Positions 6,169 to 12,242 of a stretch of DNA of 12,242 nucleotides are shown one piece after another (the stretch's first letter is position 1; each line of letters begins with the position of its first letter). The translations under genes were made by a program, and so were the position numbers. The notes under the pieces are model-generated. The model was not told where the DNA came from, ran no database searches, and was given only the letters and a program-made list of their open reading frames with translations. Location: the NCBI GenBank assembly GCA_002315855.1, contig DCIG01000037.1:1-12242 (forward strand), written 5' to 3'. The DNA comes from Lentisphaeria bacterium UBA1732. GTDB taxonomy: Bacteria > Verrucomicrobiota > Lentisphaeria > Victivallales > UBA1829.

Positions 6169-6654
6169 ATGGCAAACGAAGAGAAAAAAGACTTTAATGC
6201 CATGCTGAACAACAGCAAGGACATGCCGAAAATCCAGATTATCACAGACAAGGCAAGTATCGAAAAATACGGAGGCGAACGCATGTATTTTGCGCCGCCC
6301 ATCGATTACGACAAGGTCATGAAATCAATTCCATACGGCAAGCTCATCACCGTGGGAAAAATACGCGAATATTTCGCGAAACAGGCAGGAGTCGACTTCA
6401 CAGAACCCATCACCGCCGGGATTTTCATCTGCATTGCCGCATGGGCAAGCCATCAGCGCAAAACAGATGAAACACCCTACTGGCGGACCTTGAAATCCAA
6501 CGGCGAACTGAACGGGAAATATCCCGGCGGAGTCGAGGCGCAAAAGGCGAAACTGGAAGCCGAAGGGCATACCATCCTGACAAAAGGACGCAAAAACATC
6601 AAGTATTATGTCGCCGGCTACGAAAATGCACTTTATGAACTGAAGGGGAACTGA
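6169..6654 (+). CDS. Alkyltransferase-like (MGMT family) DNA-binding protein lacking the active cysteine
   Basis: A 161-residue protein whose residues 47-140 follow the C-terminal DNA-binding domain of O6-methylguanine-DNA methyltransferase: IPYGKLITVGKIREYF (54-69), a central helix with CIAAWAS, then TPYWRTLKSNGEL (102-114) and GGVEAQKAKLEAEGHTI (120-136). The family's active site PCHR is replaced by PYWR (103-106), so the methyl-accepting Cys is a Tyr and the following His a Trp. The arginine finger of the RAVG helix is not evident either. Transfer activity is therefore not expected. Alkyltransferase-like proteins that lack the Cys (such as S. pombe Atl1) bind alkylated bases and recruit excision repair, which is a reasonable guess here. 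Similar cysteine-free proteins occur, to my recollection, in gut Bacteroidetes and Firmicutes. The ribosome binding site is weak. It lies between the MerR-type gene and the G1P dehydrogenase gene in the same transcript. Confidence 0.8.
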   Translation: MANEEKKDFNAMLNNSKDMPKIQIITDKASIEKYGGERMYFAPPIDYDKVMKSIPYGKLITVGKIREYFAKQAGVDFTEPITAGIFICIAAWASHQRKTDETPYWRTLKSNGELNGKYPGGVEAQKAKLEAEGHTILTKGRKNIKYYVAGYENALYELKGN

Positions 6655-6693
6655 AAAAACGTTTTCCCCGGTCTTAAACTGAAAGCAAACATC

Positions 6694-7983
6694 ATGAATA
6701 CCAACACAGTCCGTGAACTCATCATACCCGCCGGATTAGAAACCGAACGATTTCTGCTGGGCGCAGGGGCACTTCAGCGCGTACCAGAACTTCTCAAGTC
6801 ATTATTTCCGGGGAAACGCCCGTGGATTATCGGGGACGACAATACCTGGGAAGCCGCAGGCAAGAAACTGTATCAGATCCTGGAAGATGCCGGACTGGCA
6901 CCGCTCCCGCCGTATCTTTTCCCCGGCGAACCGGAACTCCACGGGGACGACAAGTATATCCCGGAACTGGCGGAACTCATGCAGGAAAGTCTGGTCCCCG
7001 TCGCCGTGGGAGGCGGAACCATCAACGATCTGGTCAAACGGGCATCTTTCGTGGCAGGCATCCGGTATCTGTGCATTCCGACCGCATGTTCCGTAGACGG
7101 GTTCACCTCCTACGGGGCGGCCCTGCTCAAGGACGGATTCAAGCAGACCCTGCCATGCCCCGCGCCGCTGGGAATCGCCGCTGATACGGAAGTGCTGAAT
7201 CATGCGCCGTCCAAGATGTTTGCATCGGGCTACGCCGATCTGGCGGCGAAAATTCCGGCAGGAGCAGACTGGATCATCGCAGACGAGCTGGGAATCGAGC
7301 CGATTCGGGAGGATGTGTGGGAACTGGTGCAGAAAGATTTGCGGGCATGGCTGGAAGCACCTGAAAATCAGGAAGGGATTTTTCTGGGACTGGCGGCAAC
7401 GGGTTACTCCATGCAGCTCTACCGGGAATCAAGACCGGCTTCGGGAACGGAACATCTTTTCGCTCACGCTCTGGAAATGGAAGGGCTTCATGCGTCTCAC
7501 GGATTCAAGGTGGCACTGGGGACACTGGCGGCAACGGCAATGTATGAATGGCTGTTCCGTCAGACACCGGATGAAATCAAGAGCAAAATGCCCGCGCCGC
7601 GCAGTGCCGCAGAACGTGCAAACGAAGTGAAAGAACTGCTCAAGGCCGGATGCTACGGCGAAAATACGGCTCAAATCGCGATGGGAAAACACCCGGAACC
7701 GGAAGAATGCACCGCACGAAGAGAGCAGATTCTGGAACACTGGGATCAGCTGAAAAAACGCACGAAGGAAAGACTGATTCCGTTTGATACGCTGCGCGAA
7801 ATGTTCCGTCATACAGGTGCACCGTCCTGCTGTGCAGATTTGGGGATTACGCAGGAACATGCAGAGCATACCATTCTGGTGGCACAGCTGATTCGCAACC
7901 GCTACACAATCACGGATGTACTGGACGATCTGGGGCTTCTCCGTGAAGCCGCGAAGTATGCGGCGGAAAGAATCGCAAAGTAA
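6694..7983 (+). CDS. egsA: sn-glycerol-1-phosphate dehydrogenase (AraM/EgsA family)
   Basis: An NAD(P)-dependent, metal-requiring dehydrogenase that interconverts dihydroxyacetone phosphate and sn-glycerol-1-phosphate, the backbone of archaeal lipids and of some bacterial glycerolipid derivatives. Visible signatures are GGGTIND (106-112, nucleotide binding), PTACSVDGFTS (129-139), YADLAAK with Asp182, SGTEHLFAHALEME with His254 and His258, and HASHGFKVALGT with His266/His269. One of the His residues in each of the last two blocks should join Asp182 in binding the catalytic metal. At 429 residues it is somewhat longer than B. subtilis AraM (about 394), mainly in the C-terminal helical part. 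No PcrB-like prenyltransferase is in the window, so the fate of the product is unknown. It follows the alkyltransferase-like gene by 39 bases and is probably the last gene of the ribF transcript. A glycerol dehydrogenase or 3-dehydroquinate synthase-like role is less likely given the motifs. Confidence 0.88.
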   Translation: MNTNTVRELIIPAGLETERFLLGAGALQRVPELLKSLFPGKRPWIIGDDNTWEAAGKKLYQILEDAGLAPLPPYLFPGEPELHGDDKYIPELAELMQESLVPVAVGGGTINDLVKRASFVAGIRYLCIPTACSVDGFTSYGAALLKDGFKQTLPCPAPLGIAADTEVLNHAPSKMFASGYADLAAKIPAGADWIIADELGIEPIREDVWELVQKDLRAWLEAPENQEGIFLGLAATGYSMQLYRESRPASGTEHLFAHALEMEGLHASHGFKVALGTLAATAMYEWLFRQTPDEIKSKMPAPRSAAERANEVKELLKAGCYGENTAQIAMGKHPEPEECTARREQILEHWDQLKKRTKERLIPFDTLREMFRHTGAPSCCADLGITQEHAEHTILVAQLIRNRYTITDVLDDLGLLREAAKYAAERIAK

Positions 7984-8016
7984 CGGGAAAGCACCTGCAA
8001 AAGACAAAATTCAGGC

Positions 8017-8045
8017 TTGACAATCACAGGCTTTCATGCTATTGT
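8017..8045 (+). promoter_or_regulatory. Putative sigma70-type promoter of the surA-like/hemW operon
   Basis: A perfect -35 box TTGACA (8017-8022) is followed after 17 bases by TATTGT (8040-8045, 4/6). Transcription would start near 8052, downstream of an in-frame ATG at 8048, which argues that the gene starts at the ATG at 8147 instead. Confidence 0.65.
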
Positions 8046-8058
8046 AAGTGGGAAAGTT

Positions 8059-8097
8059 TTCGATTTATCAGGGATTGCTGCGATTTAAGCAATCGAA
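8059..8097 (+). repeat. Overlapping alternative stems in the surA-like leader
   Basis: GATTGCT (8073-8079) can pair with AGCAATC (8088-8094), and TTCGATT (8059-8065) can pair with AATCGAA (8091-8097). The two 7-bp stems share 8091-8094, so they exclude each other. They lie in the 95-base leader between the promoter and the ribosome binding site. No known riboswitch consensus is recognised and chance pairing is possible. Confidence 0.35.
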
Positions 8098-8129
8098 GAT
8101 TTTCAGAGGAAGTATCTGTTTTTATCTCC

Positions 8130-8135
8130 GGAGGT
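8130..8135 (+). promoter_or_regulatory. Strong ribosome binding site deciding the surA-like start
   Basis: GGAGGT lies 11 bases before the ATG at 8147. It is the strongest Shine-Dalgarno sequence I noticed in the window, and the ATG it serves opens directly into a signal peptide. Confidence 0.75.
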
Positions 8136-8146
8136 TATTCCATCTT

Positions 8147-9253
8147 ATGAAATATCTGACCTACAGTATTTTAGTGATGTTTCTGCTTGCGTCTGCACCG
8201 ATTTTCGGACAGCAAAGCGAAACGACCGCGGCGGCAGGGCCGATTGCAGGGCCGGTCGTTACGGAAAAGACTGCAACGGCAGGGCCGATTGCAGGGCCGG
8301 TCGTTACGGAAAAGACCAAGAAGGCAACTGCAACAACGATGTATGATTCCAGCACGCGAATCGACTCGGTGCTCGTCTCGGTGAACGGAACCGCAATCAC
8401 ACTGCTGGATGTGATTCTGGAAACCGAACGCAGTGAAAAAGCACTGGTAGGAGTTTACACCGGGGAACGGCTCTATGCTGAAACCCGAAACATCCGCAAA
8501 ACGGCTCTGGAAAACATCATCACGCGGAAACTGCTGTACGCAAAATATCGCGAAAATCCATTCAAGATAGAAAATCAGGACATCGAAAACTTCATTGACT
8601 CCATGGTGAAGGATTCGGGAGCAATTTCGCGTGCGGCATTTGAAAAAGCCATGGAAGCCATCGGTTATCCGCCGGAACGGCTACGCGAATATGCCAAGGA
8701 ACGGATTGCAGTGGAAGGTCTTATGTATTTTTACTGCGACCGGGACGTCTATGTGGCACCGAAAGAAGTTTACGAAGAATATCTGCTTCATCCTGAAAAA
8801 TGGACCGTACCGGAACGGATTTCAATCCAGCTGCTCCAAATCAACACCAGCAACACAGCAAGCGACTCGAAAAAGGCCGTGGAAGATATTCAAAAGCTCA
8901 TCAGGGAAGATTCGTCGCAGGAACGTTTCACACGCGCCGTGCTGGCTTATTCGGCCGCCGCAAATGCAAAAACCGGCGGCGTCATCGATGATACGGAACG
9001 GGACAAAATCCGACCGGAATTTGCTCAGGCCCTGAAAGACGCCAAGACCGGGGATATTGTCGGGCCAATCGAGGCACCGGAAGCCATTTTCTTCCTGCGC
9101 GTGGTATCAATCACACCTGCAAAAAAAGTACCATTCAGCGAAATCGGAAAAGAAATCCGTGAAGAAATGACGCGGGAACGAGCAGAGGAAGCACGGAAAA
9201 AGTTTGCGGAAAACCTGCGAACCAACGCGTTTGTCCGTTACTATTTTGAATAA
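8147..9253 (+). CDS. Exported SurA/PpiC-type peptidyl-prolyl isomerase, periplasmic chaperone
   Basis: A 368-residue secreted protein. The first residues (MKYLTYSILVMFLLASAPIFG) are a signal peptide, with likely cleavage after about residue 21. An Ala/Gly/Pro/Thr-rich linker with a duplicated 15-residue unit follows. Next comes a SurA-like N-terminal chaperone domain beginning DSVLVSVNGTAIT, with KTALENIITRKLL typical of this fold. A parvulin-type rotamase domain comes last: RISIQLLQI, GGVIDD, PEFAQALKDAKTGDIVGPIEAPEAIFFLRVVS. The family helps outer-membrane and periplasmic proteins fold. An upstream in-frame ATG at 8048 would add 33 residues before the signal peptide, but it precedes the predicted transcription start and is rejected in favour of 8147. 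It is complete, and its TAA overlaps the ATG of hemW by one base. The chaperone/isomerase family is secure; which client it serves, and whether it is closer to SurA or PrsA, is open. Confidence 0.88.
   Translation: MKYLTYSILVMFLLASAPIFGQQSETTAAAGPIAGPVVTEKTATAGPIAGPVVTEKTKKATATTMYDSSTRIDSVLVSVNGTAITLLDVILETERSEKALVGVYTGERLYAETRNIRKTALENIITRKLLYAKYRENPFKIENQDIENFIDSMVKDSGAISRAAFEKAMEAIGYPPERLREYAKERIAVEGLMYFYCDRDVYVAPKEVYEEYLLHPEKWTVPERISIQLLQINTSNTASDSKKAVEDIQKLIREDSSQERFTRAVLAYSAAANAKTGGVIDDTERDKIRPEFAQALKDAKTGDIVGPIEAPEAIFFLRVVSITPAKKVPFSEIGKEIREEMTRERAEEARKKFAENLRTNAFVRYYFE
8232..8316 (+). repeat. In-frame 45-bp tandem duplication in the surA-like gene
   Basis: Bases 8232-8271 recur identically at 8277-8316, a period of 45 bp or exactly 15 codons. 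Each copy encodes AGPIAGPVVTEKT, joined by Ala-Thr. Within each unit the 9-base word GCAGGGCCG itself occurs twice. The repeat falls in the flexible linker right after the signal peptide. Perfect identity suggests a recent or slippage-prone duplication, so copy number may vary between strains. Confidence 0.9.
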
Positions 9254-10359
9254 TGAGGTCATTTCAGAATTTTTATCTTCATGTGCCGTTCTGCAGCGGA
9301 AAATGCGATTATTGCGCCTTTTATTCGGAACCTGAACTGAATACGAGTCTTGTTCAGCAATGGGCAGACCGGATTTCGGAACAAATCGAAAAGCTGAAAA
9401 GACAGGATGAGGCTTTTCATACGGTATACCTCGGAGGCGGAACGCCGTCGCTGCTGTCTGAAGAGGTGCTGAAACGGATTTTTGAGCAAATCCATGAACT
9501 GCCGCTGGCGGAAGACTGTGAAATCTCCATGGAGGCAAATCCATTCACGGTAACGCCTGAAAAAGCAAAGGTAATGACACGCTATGTGAACCGGGTTTCG
9601 CTCGGAGTGCAGTCATTTCATGCAGAAACACTGACCATGCTGGGGAGACGCTCCCATGAAGGCCCCACACCGGAAGAGGCGGTCCGTAATCTGAGGGAAG
9701 CCGGGCTCGGCAATCTGGGGCTTGACTTGATTTACGGAGTGCCGAATCAGACTTTGGAACAATGGATCGGCGATTTGGAGCAGGCACTGGCACTGCATCC
9801 GGAACACATTTCCGCATATTCGGTGGTGCCGGAACCCGGAACCGCATTCGCCAAACGCACGGACGAAATGGAGACGGACGATGCACTGCAACAGACGATG
9901 TGGGAAGAAACGGAACGGATTCTGAGCAAGCACGGGATTTTCCGTTATGAAATCTCCAACTATGCAAAGCCGGGATTTCATTCGCGGCATAATTTCAATG
10001 TGTGGATGGGGGAAAGCTATCTGGGGACAGGACCATCGGCAGTATCGTTTGACGGACATGACCGCAGGATGGAACCGGCAGACTTGTACCGCTGGCTGAA
10101 TGGAGAAGAGGCGACCATCGACCGAATTTCAGCGGAAGCACGAGCGGCGGAAATCCTGATGATGGGCTTGAGAACTGTATCAGGATGGAATGCGGAAGTA
10201 TTCCGAAAAGCGGCAGGAATGAGCTGGGATTTCCTGTCCGGCGAGCTTGAAGAACTGGAAGAAGACGGACTGATACGGCGCACAAAAGATAAATTGTATG
10301 CGACAGAAAAGGGCTTAACTTACTGGAATATCATTGGTGAAACCTTAGTTCGTGCTTGA
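9253..10359 (+). CDS. hemW: HemW-like radical SAM protein (coproporphyrinogen III oxidase-like)
   Basis: A 368-residue radical SAM enzyme of the HemN/HemW family. The [4Fe-4S] cluster motif is CSGKCDYC (Cys14, Cys18, Cys21), set in YLHVPFCSGKCDYCAFY near the N terminus. GGGTPSLL (61-68) and EANPFTVTPEKAK are SAM-binding segments, and NRVSLGVQSF and GLDLIYGVPNQT are family signatures. HemW proteins, unlike the oxygen-independent coproporphyrinogen oxidase HemN, bind heme and are regarded as heme chaperones. They carry HNxxYW, which here reads HNFNVW at 246-251, a Tyr-to-Val change. The length and lack of an N-terminal extension fit HemW rather than HemN. The start ATG overlaps the stop of the surA-like gene (TAATG), so the two are translationally coupled. 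Whether it acts in heme handling in this organism is not shown by the window. Confidence 0.9.
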   Translation: MRSFQNFYLHVPFCSGKCDYCAFYSEPELNTSLVQQWADRISEQIEKLKRQDEAFHTVYLGGGTPSLLSEEVLKRIFEQIHELPLAEDCEISMEANPFTVTPEKAKVMTRYVNRVSLGVQSFHAETLTMLGRRSHEGPTPEEAVRNLREAGLGNLGLDLIYGVPNQTLEQWIGDLEQALALHPEHISAYSVVPEPGTAFAKRTDEMETDDALQQTMWEETERILSKHGIFRYEISNYAKPGFHSRHNFNVWMGESYLGTGPSAVSFDGHDRRMEPADLYRWLNGEEATIDRISAEARAAEILMMGLRTVSGWNAEVFRKAAGMSWDFLSGELEELEEDGLIRRTKDKLYATEKGLTYWNIIGETLVRA

Positions 10360-10384
10360 AAAGCGGCTTCCTCCGTAGTATATT
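10356..10384 (+). promoter_or_regulatory. Putative sigma70-type promoter of fhs, overlapping the hemW stop
   Basis: TTGAAA (10356-10361) includes the hemW TGA and is followed after 17 bases by TATATT (10379-10384). These are 5/6 and 5/6 matches with ideal spacing. The predicted start near 10391 leaves a leader of about 129 bases. That leader holds a small GCTGA/TCAGC hairpin (10415-10432) but no tetrahydrofolate riboswitch that I can recognise. Confidence 0.65.
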
Positions 10385-10519
10385 AATAAGATATGGCTTT
10401 TCTCATAAGGAAGAGCTGAGACTGACTTCAGCCCGGAAGAAAGAGAAATTGCCACCATTCAAACGGGATTTTTATCCGTCCACAATACCAACAAGACACT
10501 GAATCACTCAGGTTTCACC

Positions 10520-12190
10520 ATGAAAACAGATTTGGAAATCGCACACAGCGTCCCTTGCAGAAATATCACTGAAATCGCAGCGAAGCTCAATCTCGCCGCA
10601 GAAGATTACGACCAATACGGAAGCCACAAGGCAAAACTGTCCCTGAATCTGGGCGAAAAACTGGCATCGCGCCCCAACGGAAAGCTGATTCTGGTAACCG
10701 CCATCACCCCGACCCCCGCAGGCGAAGGAAAAACGACGGTAACTGTAGGTCTGACCGACGGAATGCGCCGCCGCGGACTGAATGCAGTCGCGGCACTGAG
10801 AGAGCCATCTCTGGGACCGGTTTTCGGAATCAAGGGCGGAGCCGCAGGAGGAGGGTATTCGCAGGTGATTCCCATGGAGGAAATCAATCTGCATTTCACA
10901 GGCGATTTTCATGCAATCAGTGCCGCCAACAACCTGATAGCGGCCATGATTGACAACCATATTTTCCACGGGAATGCGCTTGACCTCGATCCCGAAAAAA
11001 TCACGTGGAGACGCTGTCTGGACATGAATGACCGAGCCCTGCGTCACATCGTTTCAGAAACACGTGGAAAAGGCGGCTACAGCCGCGAAACCGGGTTTGA
11101 TATTACGGCGGCATGTGAAATCATGGCAATCTTCTGTCTGGCCTCATCGCTGGAAGATCTGAAAAACCGCATTGCCAATATCATCATCGGTACTACACGC
11201 AACGGACGCCCGGTGCGTGTGTCTGAAATCAAGGCAGAAGGAGCGGCAACCGCACTGCTGGCCGAAGCATTCCGACCGAATCTGGTGCAAACACTGGAAG
11301 GGACCCCTGTCCTGATTCACGGCGGTCCGTTCGCCAACATCGCACACGGCTGCAACTCCCTGATTGCGACCAAACTGGCGCTGAAACTGGCCGATTATGT
11401 GGTTACGGAAGCAGGATTCGGAGCGGATCTGGGCGCAGAAAAATTCCTCGACATCAAGTGCCGCAAGGGCGGACTGACCCCCTCTGCAACCGTACTGGTC
11501 GCCACAATCCGCGCCCTCAAAATGCACGGAGGACTCGCCAAAGACCAGCTTGCGCAGGAAAACCTCGAAGCATTGCAGGCAGGACTGCCGAATCTGTTGC
11601 GTCATATCGACAACCTGACACAGGTCTATCATCTGCCCGTGGTCGTCGCCATCAACCGTTTCTCCGCCGATACGGACGCTGAAATCGCCATGGTGAAAGA
11701 AGCCTGCGCCAAACGCGGCGTAAAGGCCGTACTCGCCGAGGTGTGGGCAAAGGGCGGCGAAGGTGCGCTGGAACTGGCCGACGCGGTCGCCGAGCTGACA
11801 ACAAAAGAAAACAAATTTGAATTTTCCTATCCCGACAGCATGTCCATCCGTGAAAAAATCATCACGGTGGCAAAACGGATTTATCATGCAAACGGAGTGA
11901 ATTTCTCCGAAGAAGCAGAAGCAACACTGGCACAAATCACCGGCATGGGGCTGGACAATCTGCCCGTGTGCATCGCCAAGACACAGTACAGTTTCTCGGA
12001 TGATGCGACCCTCATCGGTGCACCGGAAAATTTCGACATTACGATACGTTCCATCCGATTGTCTGCGGGTGCAGGGTTCGTGGTGGTGCTGACAGGTGTC
12101 ATCATGACTATGCCGGGACTTCCGTCCGTACCGTCCGCCGAACATATTTCGGTTGACGGAGCAACCGGAGAACTCATCGGGATTTCGTAA
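10520..12190 (+). CDS. fhs: Formate-tetrahydrofolate ligase
   Basis: The enzyme joins formate to tetrahydrofolate with ATP, giving 10-formyltetrahydrofolate. It supplies one-carbon units for purines and formyl-Met and is the first folate step of the methyl branch in acetogens. The 556 residues match the usual full length. The ATP-binding P-loop TPAGEGKTT is at 65-73. EPSLGPVFGIKGGAAGGGYSQ followed by PMEEINLHFTGDFHAI is nearly invariant in the family, and GGPFANIAHGCNS, TEAGFGADLGAEKF and the closing MPGLPSVPSAE also match. An AGG lies eight bases before the ATG. It stands alone behind its own promoter, with no folD or other Wood-Ljungdahl genes in view, so acetogenesis cannot be claimed. No clear terminator is visible in the 52 bases after the stop. 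Confidence 0.97.
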   Translation: MKTDLEIAHSVPCRNITEIAAKLNLAAEDYDQYGSHKAKLSLNLGEKLASRPNGKLILVTAITPTPAGEGKTTVTVGLTDGMRRRGLNAVAALREPSLGPVFGIKGGAAGGGYSQVIPMEEINLHFTGDFHAISAANNLIAAMIDNHIFHGNALDLDPEKITWRRCLDMNDRALRHIVSETRGKGGYSRETGFDITAACEIMAIFCLASSLEDLKNRIANIIIGTTRNGRPVRVSEIKAEGAATALLAEAFRPNLVQTLEGTPVLIHGGPFANIAHGCNSLIATKLALKLADYVVTEAGFGADLGAEKFLDIKCRKGGLTPSATVLVATIRALKMHGGLAKDQLAQENLEALQAGLPNLLRHIDNLTQVYHLPVVVAINRFSADTDAEIAMVKEACAKRGVKAVLAEVWAKGGEGALELADAVAELTTKENKFEFSYPDSMSIREKIITVAKRIYHANGVNFSEEAEATLAQITGMGLDNLPVCIAKTQYSFSDDATLIGAPENFDITIRSIRLSAGAGFVVVLTGVIMTMPGLPSVPSAEHISVDGATGELIGIS

Positions 12191-12242
12191 GATACGGGAC
12201 TCTATTCTTTCAGGAGCCAATTTCAAAAGTTTTTAATTTTTG

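Noticed and set aside
6645..6669. GGGGAA/TTCCCC inverted repeat after the alkyltransferase-like gene as a terminator
   Set aside because: It has a six-bp stem with a 13-base loop, a competing AAAACGTTTT palindrome inside it, no T-run after it, and the next gene starts 25 bases later.
8048..8146. In-frame extension of the surA-like protein by 33 residues from an ATG at 8048
   Set aside because: The ATG lies between the -10 box and the predicted transcription start, has no ribosome binding site, and would bury the signal peptide that begins at the ATG at 8147.
10393..10419. Eight-codon leader ORF (MAFLIRKS) before fhs
   Set aside because: It begins two bases after the predicted transcription start, has no ribosome binding site, contains no codon run pointing to attenuation, and is too short to support.
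10385..10519. Tetrahydrofolate or TPP riboswitch in the fhs leader (CTGAGA at 10416-10421)
   Set aside because: CTGAGA is part of the TPP aptamer, but the rest of that aptamer is missing, and no tetrahydrofolate aptamer pattern is recognisable.
11144..12226. 360-residue minus-strand frame opposite fhs
   Set aside because: It is antisense to one of the best-conserved bacterial enzymes and rich in Cys, His and Gln without any motif; it is a shadow frame.
1..12242. tRNA, rRNA, CRISPR arrays, transposases or integrase genes
   Set aside because: I looked for cloverleaf-like blocks, regularly spaced repeats and mobility-protein motifs on both strands and saw none. No search tool was available, so a very divergent element could be missed.

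Overview
The window is a stretch of bacterial chromosome with eleven protein-coding genes and no RNA gene, CRISPR array or insertion sequence that I could recognise. The host looks like a Gram-negative anaerobe: it has an exported SurA/PpiC-type chaperone, a HemW-type radical SAM protein and formate-tetrahydrofolate ligase. A bacterial glycerol-1-phosphate dehydrogenase homologue and the general protein style are compatible with a gut bacterium of the PVC group such as Lentisphaerota, but that placement is a low-confidence impression and not a demonstrated assignment.

Left region (about 1-2813, minus strand): a tight three-gene cassette, read right to left as an HTH-fused C5-cytosine DNA methyltransferase, an HNH endonuclease and a Vsr mismatch endonuclease, with gaps of 9 and 13 bases. 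It is visibly richer in A+T than the rest (one sampled line, 1081-1140, is 30% G+C against 58% for 11281-11340) and abuts the stop codon of pyrH. This is the signature of an acquired restriction-modification module. A perfect 10-bp inverted repeat with a 2-base centre (2749-2770) lies between pyrH and the methyltransferase. It could be the operator of the HTH domain, the pyrH terminator, or both.

Middle region (2814-7983): pyrH (minus strand) and ribF (plus strand) diverge from a 257-base gap holding two back-to-back sigma70-like promoters. ribF is followed by three closely spaced genes: a MerR-type HTH protein with a membrane segment and a long coiled coil (stop and start codons overlap with ribF), a methylguanine-methyltransferase-like DNA-binding protein without the active cysteine, and an AraM/EgsA-type sn-glycerol-1-phosphate dehydrogenase. 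They are probably one transcript.

Right region (7984-12242): a SurA/PpiC-like periplasmic folding factor with its own promoter and a small in-frame tandem duplication is translationally coupled to a hemW homologue. A sigma70-like promoter whose -35 box overlaps the hemW stop codon then drives fhs.

The most interesting items are the palindrome before the HTH-methyltransferase, the uncharacterised N-terminal half of the HNH nuclease, the membrane-tethered MerR/coiled-coil protein, and the neighbouring alkyltransferase-like protein. Most of the rest is ordinary housekeeping. I see no clearly new multi-gene system beyond these candidates.
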